Assembly (NCBI GenBank): GCA_964057225.1
Contig: OZ059896.1
Coordinates: forward strand, 5,208,001-5,272,000
DNA: 64,000 bases
Direction: 5' to 3'
From: Auanema rhodensis
Taxonomy: Eukaryota > Nematoda > Chromadorea > Rhabditida > Rhabditidae
Each line of letters begins with the position of its first letter. The first letter of the stretch is position 1. This document shows, in pieces, positions 12,900 through 26,800 of the stretch. Below the pieces are notes generated by a model, which ran no database searches, was not told the origin of the DNA, and was given only the letters and a program-made list of their open reading frames with translations. The translations under genes and the position numbers were made by a program.

Positions 12900-15800
12900 T
12901 TGTTTTTAGACTAATATGGACATGGGGAATCTAATTTTGAAAACCGCATCTCTTTATCTTTCACGTGAAGCGAGTTACATACCAAGTGCACATCACGTGT
13001 ACATTTAATTAGCATAAATTAAAGTTCACGTAAATTTCAAAGTCATGGTTACCATGAACCAATATCAATAAAAATTTGTTGTTAGACTAATATGGACATG
13101 GGGAATCTAATTTTGAAAACCACATCTCTTTATCTTTCACGTGAAGCGAGTTACATACCAAGTGCACATCACGTGTACATTTAATTAGCATAAATTAAAG
13201 TTCACGTAAATTTCAAAGTCATGGTTACCATGAACCAATATCAATAAAAATTTGTTTTTAGACTAATATGGACATGGGGAATCTAATTTTGAAAACCGCA
13301 TCTCTTTATCTTTCACGTGAAGCGAGTTACATACCAAGTGCACATCACGTGTACATTTAATTAGCATAAATTAAAGTTCACGTAAATTTCAAAGTCATGG
13401 TTACCATGAACCAATATCAATAAAAATTTGTTTTTAGACTAATATGGACATGGGGAATCTAATTTCGAAAACCGCATCTATTCATCTTTCACGTGAAGCG
13501 AGTTACATACCAAGTGCACATCACGTGTACATTTAATTAGCATAAATTAAAGTTCACGTAAATTTCAAAGTCATGGTTACCATGAACCAATATCAATAAA
13601 AATTTGTTTTTAGACTAATATGGACATGGGGAATCTAATTTTGGAAACCGCATCTCTTTATCTTTCACGTGAAGCGAGTTACATACCAAGTGCACATCAC
13701 GTGTACATTTAATTAGCATAAATTAAAGTTCACGTAAATTTCAAAGTCATGGTTACCATGAACCAATATCAATAAAAATTTGTTTTTAGACTAATATGGA
13801 CATGAGGAATCTAATTTTGAAAACCGCATCTCTTTATCTTTCACGTGAAGCGAGTTACATACCAAGTGCACATCACGTGTACATTTAATTAGCATAAATT
13901 AAAGTTCACGTAAATTTCAAAGTCATGGTTACCATGAACCAATATCAATAAAAATTTGTTTTTAGACTAATATGGACATGGGGAATCTAATTTTGAAAAC
14001 CGCATCTCTTTATCTTTCACGTGAAGCGAGTTACATACCAAGTGCACATCACGTGTACATTTAATTAGCATAAATTAAAGTTCACGTAAATTTCAAAGTC
14101 ATGGTTACCATGAACCAATATCAATAAAAATTTGTTTTTAGACTAATATGGACATGAGGAATCTAATTTTGAAAACCGCATCTCTTTATCTTTCACGTGA
14201 AGCGAGTTACATACCAAGTGCACATCACGTGTACATTTAATTAGCATAAATTAAAGTTCACGTAAATTTCAAAGTCATGGTTACCATGAACCAATATCAA
14301 TAAAAATTTGTTTTTAGACTAATATGGACATGGGGAATCTAATTTTGAAAACCGCATCTCTTTATCTTTCACGTGAAGCGAGTTACATACCAAGTGCACA
14401 TCACGTGTACATTTAATTAGCATAAATTAAAGTTCACGTAAATTTCAAAGTCATGGTTACCATGAACCAATATCAATAAAAATTTGTTTTTAGACTAATA
14501 TGGACATGGGGAATCTAATTTTGAAAACCGCATCTCTTTATCTTTCACGTGAAGCGAGTTACATACCAAGTGCACATCACGTGTACATTTAATTAGCATA
14601 AATTAAAGTTCACGTAAATTTCAAAGTCATGGTTACCATGAACCAATATCAATAAAAATTTGTTGTTAGACTAATATGGACATGGGGAATCTAATTTTGA
14701 AAACCACATCTCTTTATCTTTCACGTGAAGCGAGTTACATACCAAGTGCACATCACGTGTACATTTAATTAGCATAAATTAAAGTTCACGTAAATTTCAA
14801 AGTCATGGTTACCATGAACCAATATCAATAAAAATTTGTTTTTAGACTAATATGGACATGGGGAATCTAATTTTGAAAACCGCATCTCTTTATCTTTCAC
14901 GTGAAGCGAGTTACATACCAAGTGCACATCACGTGTACATTTAATTAGCATAAATTAAAGTTCACGTAAATTTCAAAGTCATGGTTACCATGAACCAATA
15001 TCAATAAAAATTTGTTTTTAGACTAATATGGACATGGGGAATCTAATTTTGAAAACCGCATCTCTTTATCTTACACGTGAAGCGAGTTACATACCAAGTG
15101 CACATCACGTGTACATTTAATTAGCATAAATTAAAGTTCACGTAAATTTCAAAGTCATGGTTACCATGAACCAATATCAATAAAAATTTGTTTTTAGACT
15201 AATATGGACATGAGGAATCTAATTTTGAAAACCGCATCTCTTCATCTTTCACGTGAAGCGAGTTACATACCAAGTGCACATCACGTGTACATTTAATTAG
15301 CATAAATTAAAGTTCACGTAAATTTCAAAGTCATGGTTACCATGAACCAATATCAATAAAAATTTGTTTTTAGACTAATATGGACATGGGTAATCTAATT
15401 TTGAAAACCGCATCTCTTTATCTTTCACGTGAAGCGAGTTACATACCAAGTGCACATCACGTGTACATTTAATTAGCATAAATTAAAGTTCACGTAAATT
15501 TCAAAGTCATGGTTACCATGAACCAATATCAATAAAAATTTGTTGTTAGACTAATATGGACATGGGGAATCTAATTTTGAAAACCGCATCTCTTTATCTT
15601 TCACGTGAAGCGAGTTACATACCAAGTGCACATCACGTGTACATTTAATTAGCATAAATTAAAGTTCACGTAAATTTCAAAGTCATGGTTACCATGAACC
15701 AATATCAATAAAAATTTGTTTTTAGACTAATATGGACATGGGGAATCTAATTTTGAAAACCGCATCTCTTCATCTTTCACGTGAAACGAGTTACATACCA

Positions 15801-18800
15801 AGTGCCCATCACGTGTACATTAAATTAGCATAAATTAAAGTTCACGTAAATTTCAAAGTCATGGTTACCATGAACCAATATCAATAAAAATTTGTTTTTA
15901 GACTAATATGGACATGGGGAATCTAATTTTGAAAACCGCATCTCTTTATCTTTCACGTGAAGCGAGTTACATACCAAGTGCACATCACGTGTACATTTAA
16001 TTAGCATAAATTAAAGTTCACGTAAATTTCAAAGTCATGGTTACCATGAACCAATATCAATAAAAATTTGTTTTTAGACTAATATGGACATGAGGAATCT
16101 AATTTTGAAAACCGCATCTCTTCATCTTTCACGTGAAGCGAGTTACATACCAAGTGCACATCACGTGTACATTTAATTAGCATAAATTAAAGTTCACGTA
16201 AATTTCAAAGTCATGGTTACCATGAACCAATATCAATAAAAATTTGTTTTTAGACTAATATGGACATGGGTAATCTAATTTTGAAAACCGCATCTCTTTA
16301 TCTTTCACGTGAAGCGAGTTACATACCAAGTGCACATCACGTGTACATTTAATTAGCATAAATTAAAGTTCACGTAAATTTCAAAGTCATGGTTACCATG
16401 AACCAATATCAATAAAAATTTGTTGTTAGACTAATATGGACATGGGGAATCTAATTTTGAAAACCGCATCTCTTTATCTTTCACGTGAAGCGAGTTACAT
16501 ACCAAGTGCACATCACGTGTACATTTAATTAGCATAAATTAAAGTTCACGTAAATTTCAAAGTCATGGTTACCATGAACCAATATCAATAAAAATTTGTT
16601 TTTAGACTAATATGGACATGGGGAATCTAATTTTGAAAACCGCATCTCTTTATCTTTCACGTGAAGCGAGTTACATACCAAGTGCACATCACGTGTACAT
16701 TTAATTAGCATAAATTAAAGTTCACGTAAATTTCAAAGTCATGGTTACCATGAACCAATATCAATAAAAATTTGTTTTTAGACTAATATGGACATGGGGA
16801 ATCTAATTTTGAAAACCGCATCTCTTTATCTTTCACGTGAAGCGAGTTACATACCAAGTGCACATCACGTGTACATTTAATTAGCATAAATTAAAGTTCA
16901 CGTAAATTTCAAAGTCATGGTTACCATGAACCAATATCAATAAGAATTTGTTGTTAGACTAATATGGACATGGGGAATCTAATTTTGAAAACCACATCTC
17001 TTTATCTTTCACGTGAAGCGAGTTACATACCAAGTGCACATCACGTGTACATTTAATTAGCATAAATTAAAGTTCACGTAAATTTCAAAGTCATGGTTAC
17101 CATGAACCAATATCAATAAAAATTTGTTTTTAGACTAATATGGACATGGGGAATCTAATTTTGAAAACCGCATCTCTTTATCTTTCACGTGAAGCGAGTT
17201 ACATACCAAGTGCACATCACGTGTACATTTAATTAGCATAAATTAAAGTTCACGTAAATTTCAAAGTCATGGTTACCATGAACCAATATCAATAAAAATT
17301 TGTTTTTAGACTAATATGGACATGGGGAATCTAATTTCGAAAACCGCATCTATTCATCTTTCACGTGAAGCGAGTTACATACCAAGTGCACATCACGTGT
17401 ACATTTAATTAGCATAAATTAAAGTTCACGTAAATTTCAAAGTCATGGTTACCATGAACCAATATCAATAAAAATTTGTTTTTAGACTAATATGGACATG
17501 GGGAATCTAATTTTGGAAACCGCATCTCTTTATCTTTCACGTGAAGCGAGTTACATACCAAGTGCACATCACGTGTACATTTAATTAGCATAAATTAAAG
17601 TTCACGTAAATTTCAAAGTCATGGTTACCATGAACCAATATCAATAAAAATTTGTTTTTAGACTAATATGGACATGAGGAATCTAATTTTGAAAACCGCA
17701 TCTCTTTATCTTTCACGTGAAGCGAGTTACATACCAAGTGCACATCACGTGTACATTTAATTAGCATAAATTAAAGTTCACGTAAATTTCAAAGTCATGG
17801 TTACCATGAACCAATATCAATAAAAATTTGTTTTTAGACTAATATGGACATGAGGAATCTAATTTTGAAAACCGCATCTCTTTATCTTTCACGTGAAGCG
17901 AGTTACATACCAAGTGCACATCACGTGTACATTTAATTAGCATAAATTAAAGTTCACGTAAATTTCAAAGTCATGGTTACCATGAACCAATATCAATAAA
18001 AATTTGTTTTTAGACTAATATGGACATGAGGAATCTAATTTTGAAAACCGCATCTCTTTATCTTTCACGTGAAGCGAGTTACATACCAAGTGCACATCAC
18101 GTGTACATTTAATTAGCATAAATTAAAGTTCACGTAAATTTCAAAGTCATGGTTACCATGAACCAATATCAATAAAAATTTGTTTTTAGACTAATATGGA
18201 CATGGGGAATCTAATTTTGAAAACCGCATCTCTTTATCTTTCACGTGAAGCGAGTTACATACCAAGTGCACATCACGTGTACATTTAATTAGCATAAATT
18301 AAAGTTCACGTAAATTTCAAAGTCATGGTTACCATGAACCAATATCAATAAAAATTTGTTTTTAGACTAATATGGACATGGGGAATCTAATTTTGAAAAC
18401 CGCATCTCTTTATCTTTCACGTGAAGCGAGTTACATACCAAGTGCACATCACGTGTACATTTAATTAGCATAAATTAAAGTTCACGTAAATTTCAAAGTC
18501 ATGGTTACCATGAACCAATATCAATAAAAATTTGTTGTTAGACTAATATGGACATGGGGAATCTAATTTTGAAAACCACATCTCTTTATCTTTCACGTGA
18601 AGCGAGTTACATACCAAGTGCACATCACGTGTACATTTAATTAGCATAAATTAAAGTTCACGTAAATTTCAAAGTCATGGTTACCATGAACCAATATCAA
18701 TAAAAATTTGTTTTTAGACTAATATGGACATGGGGAATCTAATTTTGAAAACCGCATCTCTTTATCTTTCACGTGAAGCGAGTTACATACCAAGTGCACA

Positions 18801-19762
18801 TCACGTGTACATTTAATTAGCATAAATTAAAGTTCACGTAAATTTCAAAGTCATGGTTACCATGAACCAATATCAATAAAAATTTGTTTTTAGACTAATA
18901 TGGACATGGGGAATCTAATTTTGAAAACCGCATCTCTTTATCTTACACGTGAAGCGAGTTACATACCAAGTGCACATCACGTGTACATTTAATTAGCATA
19001 AATTAAAGTTCACGTAAATTTCAAAGTCATGGTTACCATGAACCAATATCAATAAAAATTTGTTTTTAGACTAATATAGACATGAGGAATCTAATTTTGA
19101 AAACCGCATCTCTTCATCTTTCACGTGAAGCGAGTTACATACCAAGTGCACATCACGTGTACATTTAATTAGCATAAATTAAAGTTCACGTAAATTTCAA
19201 AGTCATGGTTACCATGAACCAATATCAATAAAAATTTGTTTTTAGACTAATATGGACATGGGTAATCTAATTTTGAAAACCGCATCTCTTTATCTTTCAC
19301 GTGAAGCGAGTTACATACCAAGTGCACATCACGTGTACATTTAATTAGCATAAATTAAAGTTCACGTAAATTTCAAAGTCATGGTTACCATGAACCAATA
19401 TCAATAAAAATTTGTTGTTAGACTAATATGGACATGGGGAATCTAATTTTGAAAACCGCATCTCTTTATCTTTCACGTGAAGCGAGTTACATACCAAGTG
19501 CACATCACGTGTACATTTAATTAGCATAAATTAAAGTTCACGTAAATTTCAAAGTCATGGTTACCATGAACCAATATCAATAAAAATTTGTTTTTAGACT
19601 AATATGGACATGGGGAATCTAATTTTGAAAACCGCATCTCTTCATCTTTCACGTGAAACGAGTTACATACCAAGTGCCCATCACGTGTACATTAAATTAG
19701 CATAAATTAAAGTTCACGTAAATTTCAAAGTCATGGTTACCATGAACCAATATCAATAAAAA
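12900..19762 (+). repeat. Satellite A: 22-monomer (3,872 bp) higher-order repeat, two copies
   Basis: At least six rare markers recur exactly 3,872 bp apart: AACCACATC at 13121/16993 and 14705/18577, TCGAAAACC-ATTCATC at 13465/17337, CTTACACG at 15071/18943, CATGGGTAATC at 15385/19257, and GTGAAACGAG with AGTGCCCATC at 15781/19653. Inside each unit is a nine-monomer (1,584 bp) sub-duplication, seen as 13121 to 14705 and 16993 to 18577. Edges were judged from where marker order stops matching, so they are approximate. Confidence 0.85.
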
Positions 19763-22700
19763 TTTGTTTTTAGACTAATTTGGACATGGGGAATCTAATT
19801 TTGAAAACCGCATCTATTTATCTTTCACGTGAAGCGAGTTACATACCAAGTGCACATCACGTGTACATTTAATTAGCATAAATTAAAGTTCACGTAAATT
19901 TCAAAGTCATGGTTACCATGAACCAATATCAATAAAAATTTGTTTTTAGACTAATATGGACATGGGGAATCTAATTTTGAAAACCGCATCTCTTCATCTT
20001 TCACGTGAAGCGAGTTACATACCAAGTGCACATCACGTGTACATTTAATTAGCAAAAATTAAAGTTAACGTAAATTTCAAAGTCATGGTTACCATGAACC
20101 AATATCAATAAAAATTTGTTTTTAGACTAATATGGACATGGGGAATCTAATTTTGAAAACCGCATCTCTTTATCTTTCACGTGAAGCGAGTTACATACCA
20201 AGTGCACATCACGTGTACATTTAATTAGCATAAATTAAAGTTCACGTAAATTTCAAAGTCATGGTTACCATGAACCAATATCAATAAAAATTTGTTTTTA
20301 GACTAATATGGACATGGGGAATCTAATTTCGAAAACCGCATCTATTTATCTTTCACGTGAAGCGAGTTACATACCAAGTGCACATCACGTGTACATTTAA
20401 TTAGCATAAATTAAAGTTCACGTAAATTTCAAAGTCATGGTTACCATGAACCAATATCAATAAAAATTTGTTTTTAGACTAATTTGGACATGGGGAATCT
20501 AATTTCGAAAACCGCATCTATTTATCTTTCACGTGAAGCGAGTTACATACCAAGTGCACATCACGTGTACATTTAATTAGCATAAATTAAAGTTCACGTA
20601 AATTTCAAAGTCATGGTTACCATGAACCAATATCAATAAAAATTTGTTTTTAGACTAATTTGGACATGGGGAATCTAATTTTGAAAACCGCATCTATTTA
20701 TCTTTCACGTGAAGCGAGTTACATACCAAGTGCACATCACGTGTACATTTAATTAGCATAAATTAAAGTTCACGTAAATTTCAAAGTCATGGTTACCATG
20801 AACCAATATCAATAAAAATTTGTTTTTAGACTAATTTGGACATGGGGAATCTAATTTTGGAAACCGCATCTATTTATCTTTCACGTGAAGCGAGTTACAT
20901 ACCAAGTGCACATCACGTGTACATTTAATTAGCATAAATTAAAGTTCACGTAAATTTTAAAGTCATGGTTACCATGAACCAATATCAATAAAAATTTGTT
21001 TTTAGACTAATATGGACATGGGGAATCTAATTTTGAAAACCGCATCTCTTTATCTTTCACGTGAAGCGAGTTACATACCAAGTGCACATCACGTGTACAT
21101 TTAATTAGCATAAATTAAAGTTCACGTAAATTTCAAAGTCATGGTTACCATGAACCAATATCAATAAAAATTTGTTTTTAGACTAATATGGACATGGGGA
21201 ATCTAATTTCGAAAACCGCATCTCTTTATCTTTGACGTGAAGCGAGTTACATACCAAGTGCACATCACGTGTACATTTAATTAGCATAAATTAAAGTTCA
21301 CGTAAATTTCAAAGTCATGGTTACCATGAACCAATATCAATAAAAATTTGTTTTTAGACTAATATGGACATGGGGAATCTAATTTCAAAAACCGCATCTA
21401 TTTATCTTTCACGTGAAGCGAGTTACATACCAAGTGCACATCACGTGTACATTTAATTAGCATAAATTAAAGTTCACGTAAATTTCAAAGTCATGGTTAC
21501 CATGAACCAATATCAATAAAAATTTGTTTTTAGACTAATTTGGACATGGGGAATCTAATTTTGAAGACCGCATCTATTTATCTTTCACGTGAAGCGAGTT
21601 ACATACCAAGTGCACATCACGTGTACATTTAATTAGCATAAATTAAAGTTCACGTAAATTTCAAAGTCATGGTTACCATGAACCAATATCAATAAAAATT
21701 TGTTTTTAGACTAATATGGACATGGGGAATCTAATTTTGAAAACCGCATCTCTTTATCTTTCACGTGAAACGAGTTACATACCAAGTGCCCATCACGTGT
21801 ACATTAAATTAGCATAAATTAAAGTTCACGTAAATTTCAAAGTCATGGTTACCATGAACCAATATCAATAAAAATTTGTTTTTAGACTAATTTGGACATG
21901 GGGAATCTAATTTTGAAAACCGCATCTATTTATCTTTCACGTGAAGCGAGTTACATACCAAGTGCACATCACGTGTACATTTAATTAGCATAAATTAAAG
22001 TTCACGTAAATTTCAAAGTCATGGTTACCATGAACCAATATCAATAAAAATTTGTTTTTAGACTAATATGGACATGGGGAATCTAATTTTGAAAACCGCA
22101 TCTCTTCATCTTTCACGTGAAGCGAGTTACATACCAAGTGCACATCACGTGTACATTTAATTAGCAAAAATTAAAGTTAACGTAAATTTCAAAGTCATGG
22201 TTACCATGAACCAATATCAATAAAAATTTGTTTTTAGACTAATATGGACATGGGGAATCTAATTTTGAAAACCGCATCTCTTTATCTTTCACGTGAAGCG
22301 AGTTACATACCAAGTGCACATCACGTGTACATTTAATTAGCATAAATTAAAGTTCACGTAAATTTCAAAGTCATGGTTACCATGAACCAATATCAATAAA
22401 AATTTGTTTTTAGACTAATATGGACATGGGGAATCTAATTTCGAAAACCGCATCTATTTATCTTTCACGTGAAGCGAGTTACATACCAAGTGCACATCAC
22501 GTGTACATTTAATTAGCATAAATTAAAGTTCACGTAAATTTCAAAGTCATGGTTACCATGAACCAATATCAATGAAAATTTGTTTTTAGACTAATTTGGA
22601 CATGGGGAATCTAATTTCGAAAACCGCATCTATTTATCTTTCACGTGAAGCGAGTTACATACCAAGTGCACATCACGTGTACATTTAATTAGCATAAATT

Positions 22701-23876
22701 AAAGTTCACGTAAATTTCAAAGTCATGGTTACCATGAACCAATATCAATAAAAATTTGTTTTTAGACTAATTTGGACATGGGGAATCTAATTTTGAAAAC
22801 CGCATCTATTTATCTTTCACGTGAAGCGAGTTACATACCAAGTGCACATCACGTGTACATTTAATTAGCATAAATTAAAGTTCACGTAAATTTCAAAGTC
22901 ATGGTTACCATGAACCAATATCAATAAAAATTTGTTTTTAGACTAATTTGGACATGGGGAATCTAATTTTGAAAACCGCATCTATTTATCTTTCACGTGA
23001 AGCGAGTTACATACCAAGTGCACATCACGTGTACATTTAATTAGCATAAATTAAAGTTCACGTAAATTTTAAAGTCATGGTTACCATGAACCAATATCAA
23101 TAAAAATTTGTTTTTAGACTAATATGGACATGGGGAATCTAATTTTGAAAACCGCATCTCTTTATCTTTCACGTGAAGCGAGTTACATACCAAGTGCACA
23201 TCACGTGTACATTTAATTAGCATAAATTAAAGTTCACGTAAATTTCAAAGTCATGGTTACCATGAACCAATATCAATAAAAATTTGTTTTTAGACTAATA
23301 TGGACATGGGGAATCTAATTTCGAAAACCGCATCTCTTTATCTTTCACGTGAAGCGAGTTACATACCAAGTGCACATCACGTGTACATTTAATTAGCATA
23401 AATTAAAGTTCACGTAAATTTCAAAGTCATGGTTACCATGAACCAATATCAATAAAAATTTGTTTTTAGACTAATATGGACATGGGGAATCTAATTTCGA
23501 AAACCGCATCTATTTATCTTTCACGTGAAGCGAGTTACATACCAAGTGCACATCACGTGTACATTTAATTAGCATAAATTAAAGTTCACGTAAATTTCAA
23601 AGTCATGGTTACCATGAACCAATATCAATAAAAATTTGTTTTTAGACTAATTTGGACATGGGGAATCTAATTTTGAAAACCGCATCTATTTATCTTTCAC
23701 GTGAAGCGAGTTACATACCAAGTGCACATCACGTGTACATTTAATTAGCATAAATTAAAGTTCACGTAAAGTTCAAAGTCATGGTTACCATGAACCAATA
23801 TCAATAAAAATTTGTTTTTAGACTAATATGGACATGGGGAATCTAATTTCGAAAACCGCATCTATTTATCTTTCAC
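19653..23876 (+). repeat. Satellite A: 12-monomer (2,112 bp) tandem duplication
   Basis: GTGAAACGAG (19653/21765), AGCAAAAATTAAAGTTAACG (20053/22165) and TAAATTTTAAAG (20951/23063) each recur 2,112 bp apart, with the surrounding AATTTGG/ATTTATC monomers in the same order. The AGCAAAAATT monomer also occurs at 10901, 52 monomers before the first copy, which shows it was seeded from an older block. Confidence 0.8.
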
Positions 23877-26800
23877 GTGAAGCGAGTTACATACCAAGTG
23901 CACATCACGTGTACATTTAATTAGCATAAATTAAAGTTCACGTAAATTTCAAAGTCATGGTTACCATGAACCAATATCAATAAAAATTTGTTTTTAGACT
24001 AATTTGGACATGGGGAATCTAATTTTGAAAACCGCATCTATTTATCTTTCACGTGAAGCGAGTTACATACCAAGTGCACATCACGTGTACATTTAATTAG
24101 CATAAATTAAAGTTCACGTAAATTTCAAAGTCATGGTTACCATGAACCAATATCAATAAAAATTTGTTTTTAGACTAATATGGACATGGGGAATCTAATT
24201 TCGAAAACCGCATCTATTTATCTTTCACGTGAAGCGAGTTACATACCAAGTGCACATCACGTGTACATTTAATTAGCATAAATTAAAGTTCACGTAAATT
24301 TCAAAGTCATGGTTACCATGAACCAATATCAATAAAAATTTGTTTTTAGACTAATTTGGACATGGGGAATCTAATTTTGAAAACCGCATCTATTTATCTT
24401 TCACGTGAAGCGAGTTACATACCAAGTGCACATCACGTGTACATTTAATTAGCATAAATTAAAGTTCACGTAAATTTCAAAGTCATGGTTACCATGAACC
24501 AATATCAATAAAAATTTGTTTTTAGACTAATATGGACATGGGGAATCTAATTTTGGAAACCGCATCTCTTTATCTTTCACGTGAAGCGAGTTACATACCA
24601 AGTGCACATCACGTGTACATTTAATTAGCATAAATTAAAGTTCACGTAAATTTCAAAGTCATGGTTACCATGAACCAATATCAATAAAAATTTGTTTTTA
24701 GACTAATATGGACATGGGGAATCTAATTTTGAAAACCGCATCTCTTTATCTTTCACGTGAAGCGAGTTACATACCAAGTGCACATCACGTGTACATTTAA
24801 TTAGCATAAATTAAAGTTCACGTAAATTTCAAAGTCATGGTTACCATGAACCAATATCAATAAAAATTTGTTTTTAGACTAATATGGACATGGGGAATCT
24901 AATTTCGAAAACCGCATCTCTTTATCTTTCACGTGAAGCGAGTTACATACCAAGTGCACATCACGTGTACATTTAATTAGCATAAATTAAAGTTCACGTA
25001 AATTTCAAAGTCATGGTTACCATGAACCAATATCAATAAAAATTTGTTTTTAGACTAATATGGACATGGGGAATCTAATTTCGAAAACCGCATCTATTTA
25101 TCTTTCACGTGAAGCGAGTTACATACCAAGTGCACATCACGTGTACATTTAATTAGCATAAATTAAAGTTCACGTAAATTTCAAAGTCATGGTTACCATG
25201 AACCAATATCAATAAAAATTTGTTTTTAGACTAATATGGACATGGGGAATCTAATTTCGAAAACCGCATCTATTTATCTTTCACGTGAAGCGAGTTACAT
25301 ACCAAGTGCACATCACGTGTACATTTAATTAGCATAAATTAAAGTTCACGTAAATTTCAAAGTCATGGTTACCATGAACCAATATCAATAAAAATTTGTT
25401 TTTAGACTAATTTGGACATGGGGAATCTAATTTCGAAAACCGCATCTATTTATCTTTCACGTGAAGCGAGTTACATACCAAGTGCACATCACGTGTACAT
25501 TTAATTAGCATAAATTAAAGTTCACGTAAATTTCAAAGTCATGGTTACCATGAACCAATATCAATAAAAATTTGTTTTTAGACTAATTTGGACATGGGGA
25601 ATCTAATTTCGAAAACCGCATCTATTTATCTTTCACGTGAAGCGAGTTACATACCAAGTGCACATCACGTGTACATTTAATTAGCATAAATTAAAGTTCA
25701 CGTAAATTTCAAAGTCATGGTTACCATGAACCAATATCAATAAAAATTTGTTTTTAGACTAATATGGACATGGGGAATCTAATTTCGAAAACCGCATCTA
25801 TTTATCTTTCACGTGAAGCGAGTTACATACCAAGTGCACATCACGTGTACATTTAATTAGCATAAATTAAAGTTCACGTAAATTTCAAAGTCATGGTTAC
25901 CATGAACCAATATCAATAAAAATTTGTTTTTAGACTAATTTGGACATGGGGAATCTAATTTCGAAAACCGCATCTATTTATCTTTCACGTGAAGCGAGTT
26001 ACATACCAAGTGCACATCACGTGTACATTTAATTAGCATAAATTAAAGTTCACGTAAATTTCAAAGTCATGGTTACCATGAACCAATATCAATAAAAATT
26101 TGTTTTTAGACTAATTTGGACATGGGGAATCTAATTTCGAAAACCGCATCTATTTATCTTTCACGTGAAGCGAGTTACATACCAAGTGCACATCACGTGT
26201 ACATTTAATTAGCATAAATTAAAGTTCACGTAAATTTCAAAGTCATGGTTACCATGAACCAATATCAATAAAAATTTGTTTTTAGACTAATATGGACATG
26301 GGGAATCTAATTTTGAAAACCGCATCTATTTATCTTTCACGTGAAGCGAGTTACATACCAAGTGCACATCACGTGTACATTTAATTAGCATAAATTAAAG
26401 TTCACGTAAATTTCAAAGTCATGGTTACCATGAACCAATATCAATAAAAATTTGTTTTTAGACTAATATGGACATGGGGAATCTAATTTCGAAAACCGCA
26501 TCTATTTATCTTTCACGTGAAGCGAGTTACATACCAAGTGCACATCACGTGTACATTTAATTAGCATAAATTAAAGTTCACGTAAATTTCAAAGTCATGG
26601 TTACCATGAACCAATATCAATAAAAATTTGTTTTTAGACTAATTTGGACATGGGGAATCTAATTTTGAAAACCGCATCTATTTATCTTTCACGTGAAGCG
26701 AGTTACATACCAAGTGCACATCACGTGTACATTTAATTAGCATAAATTAAAGTTCACGTAAATTTCAAAGTCATGGTTACCATGAACCAATATCAATAAA

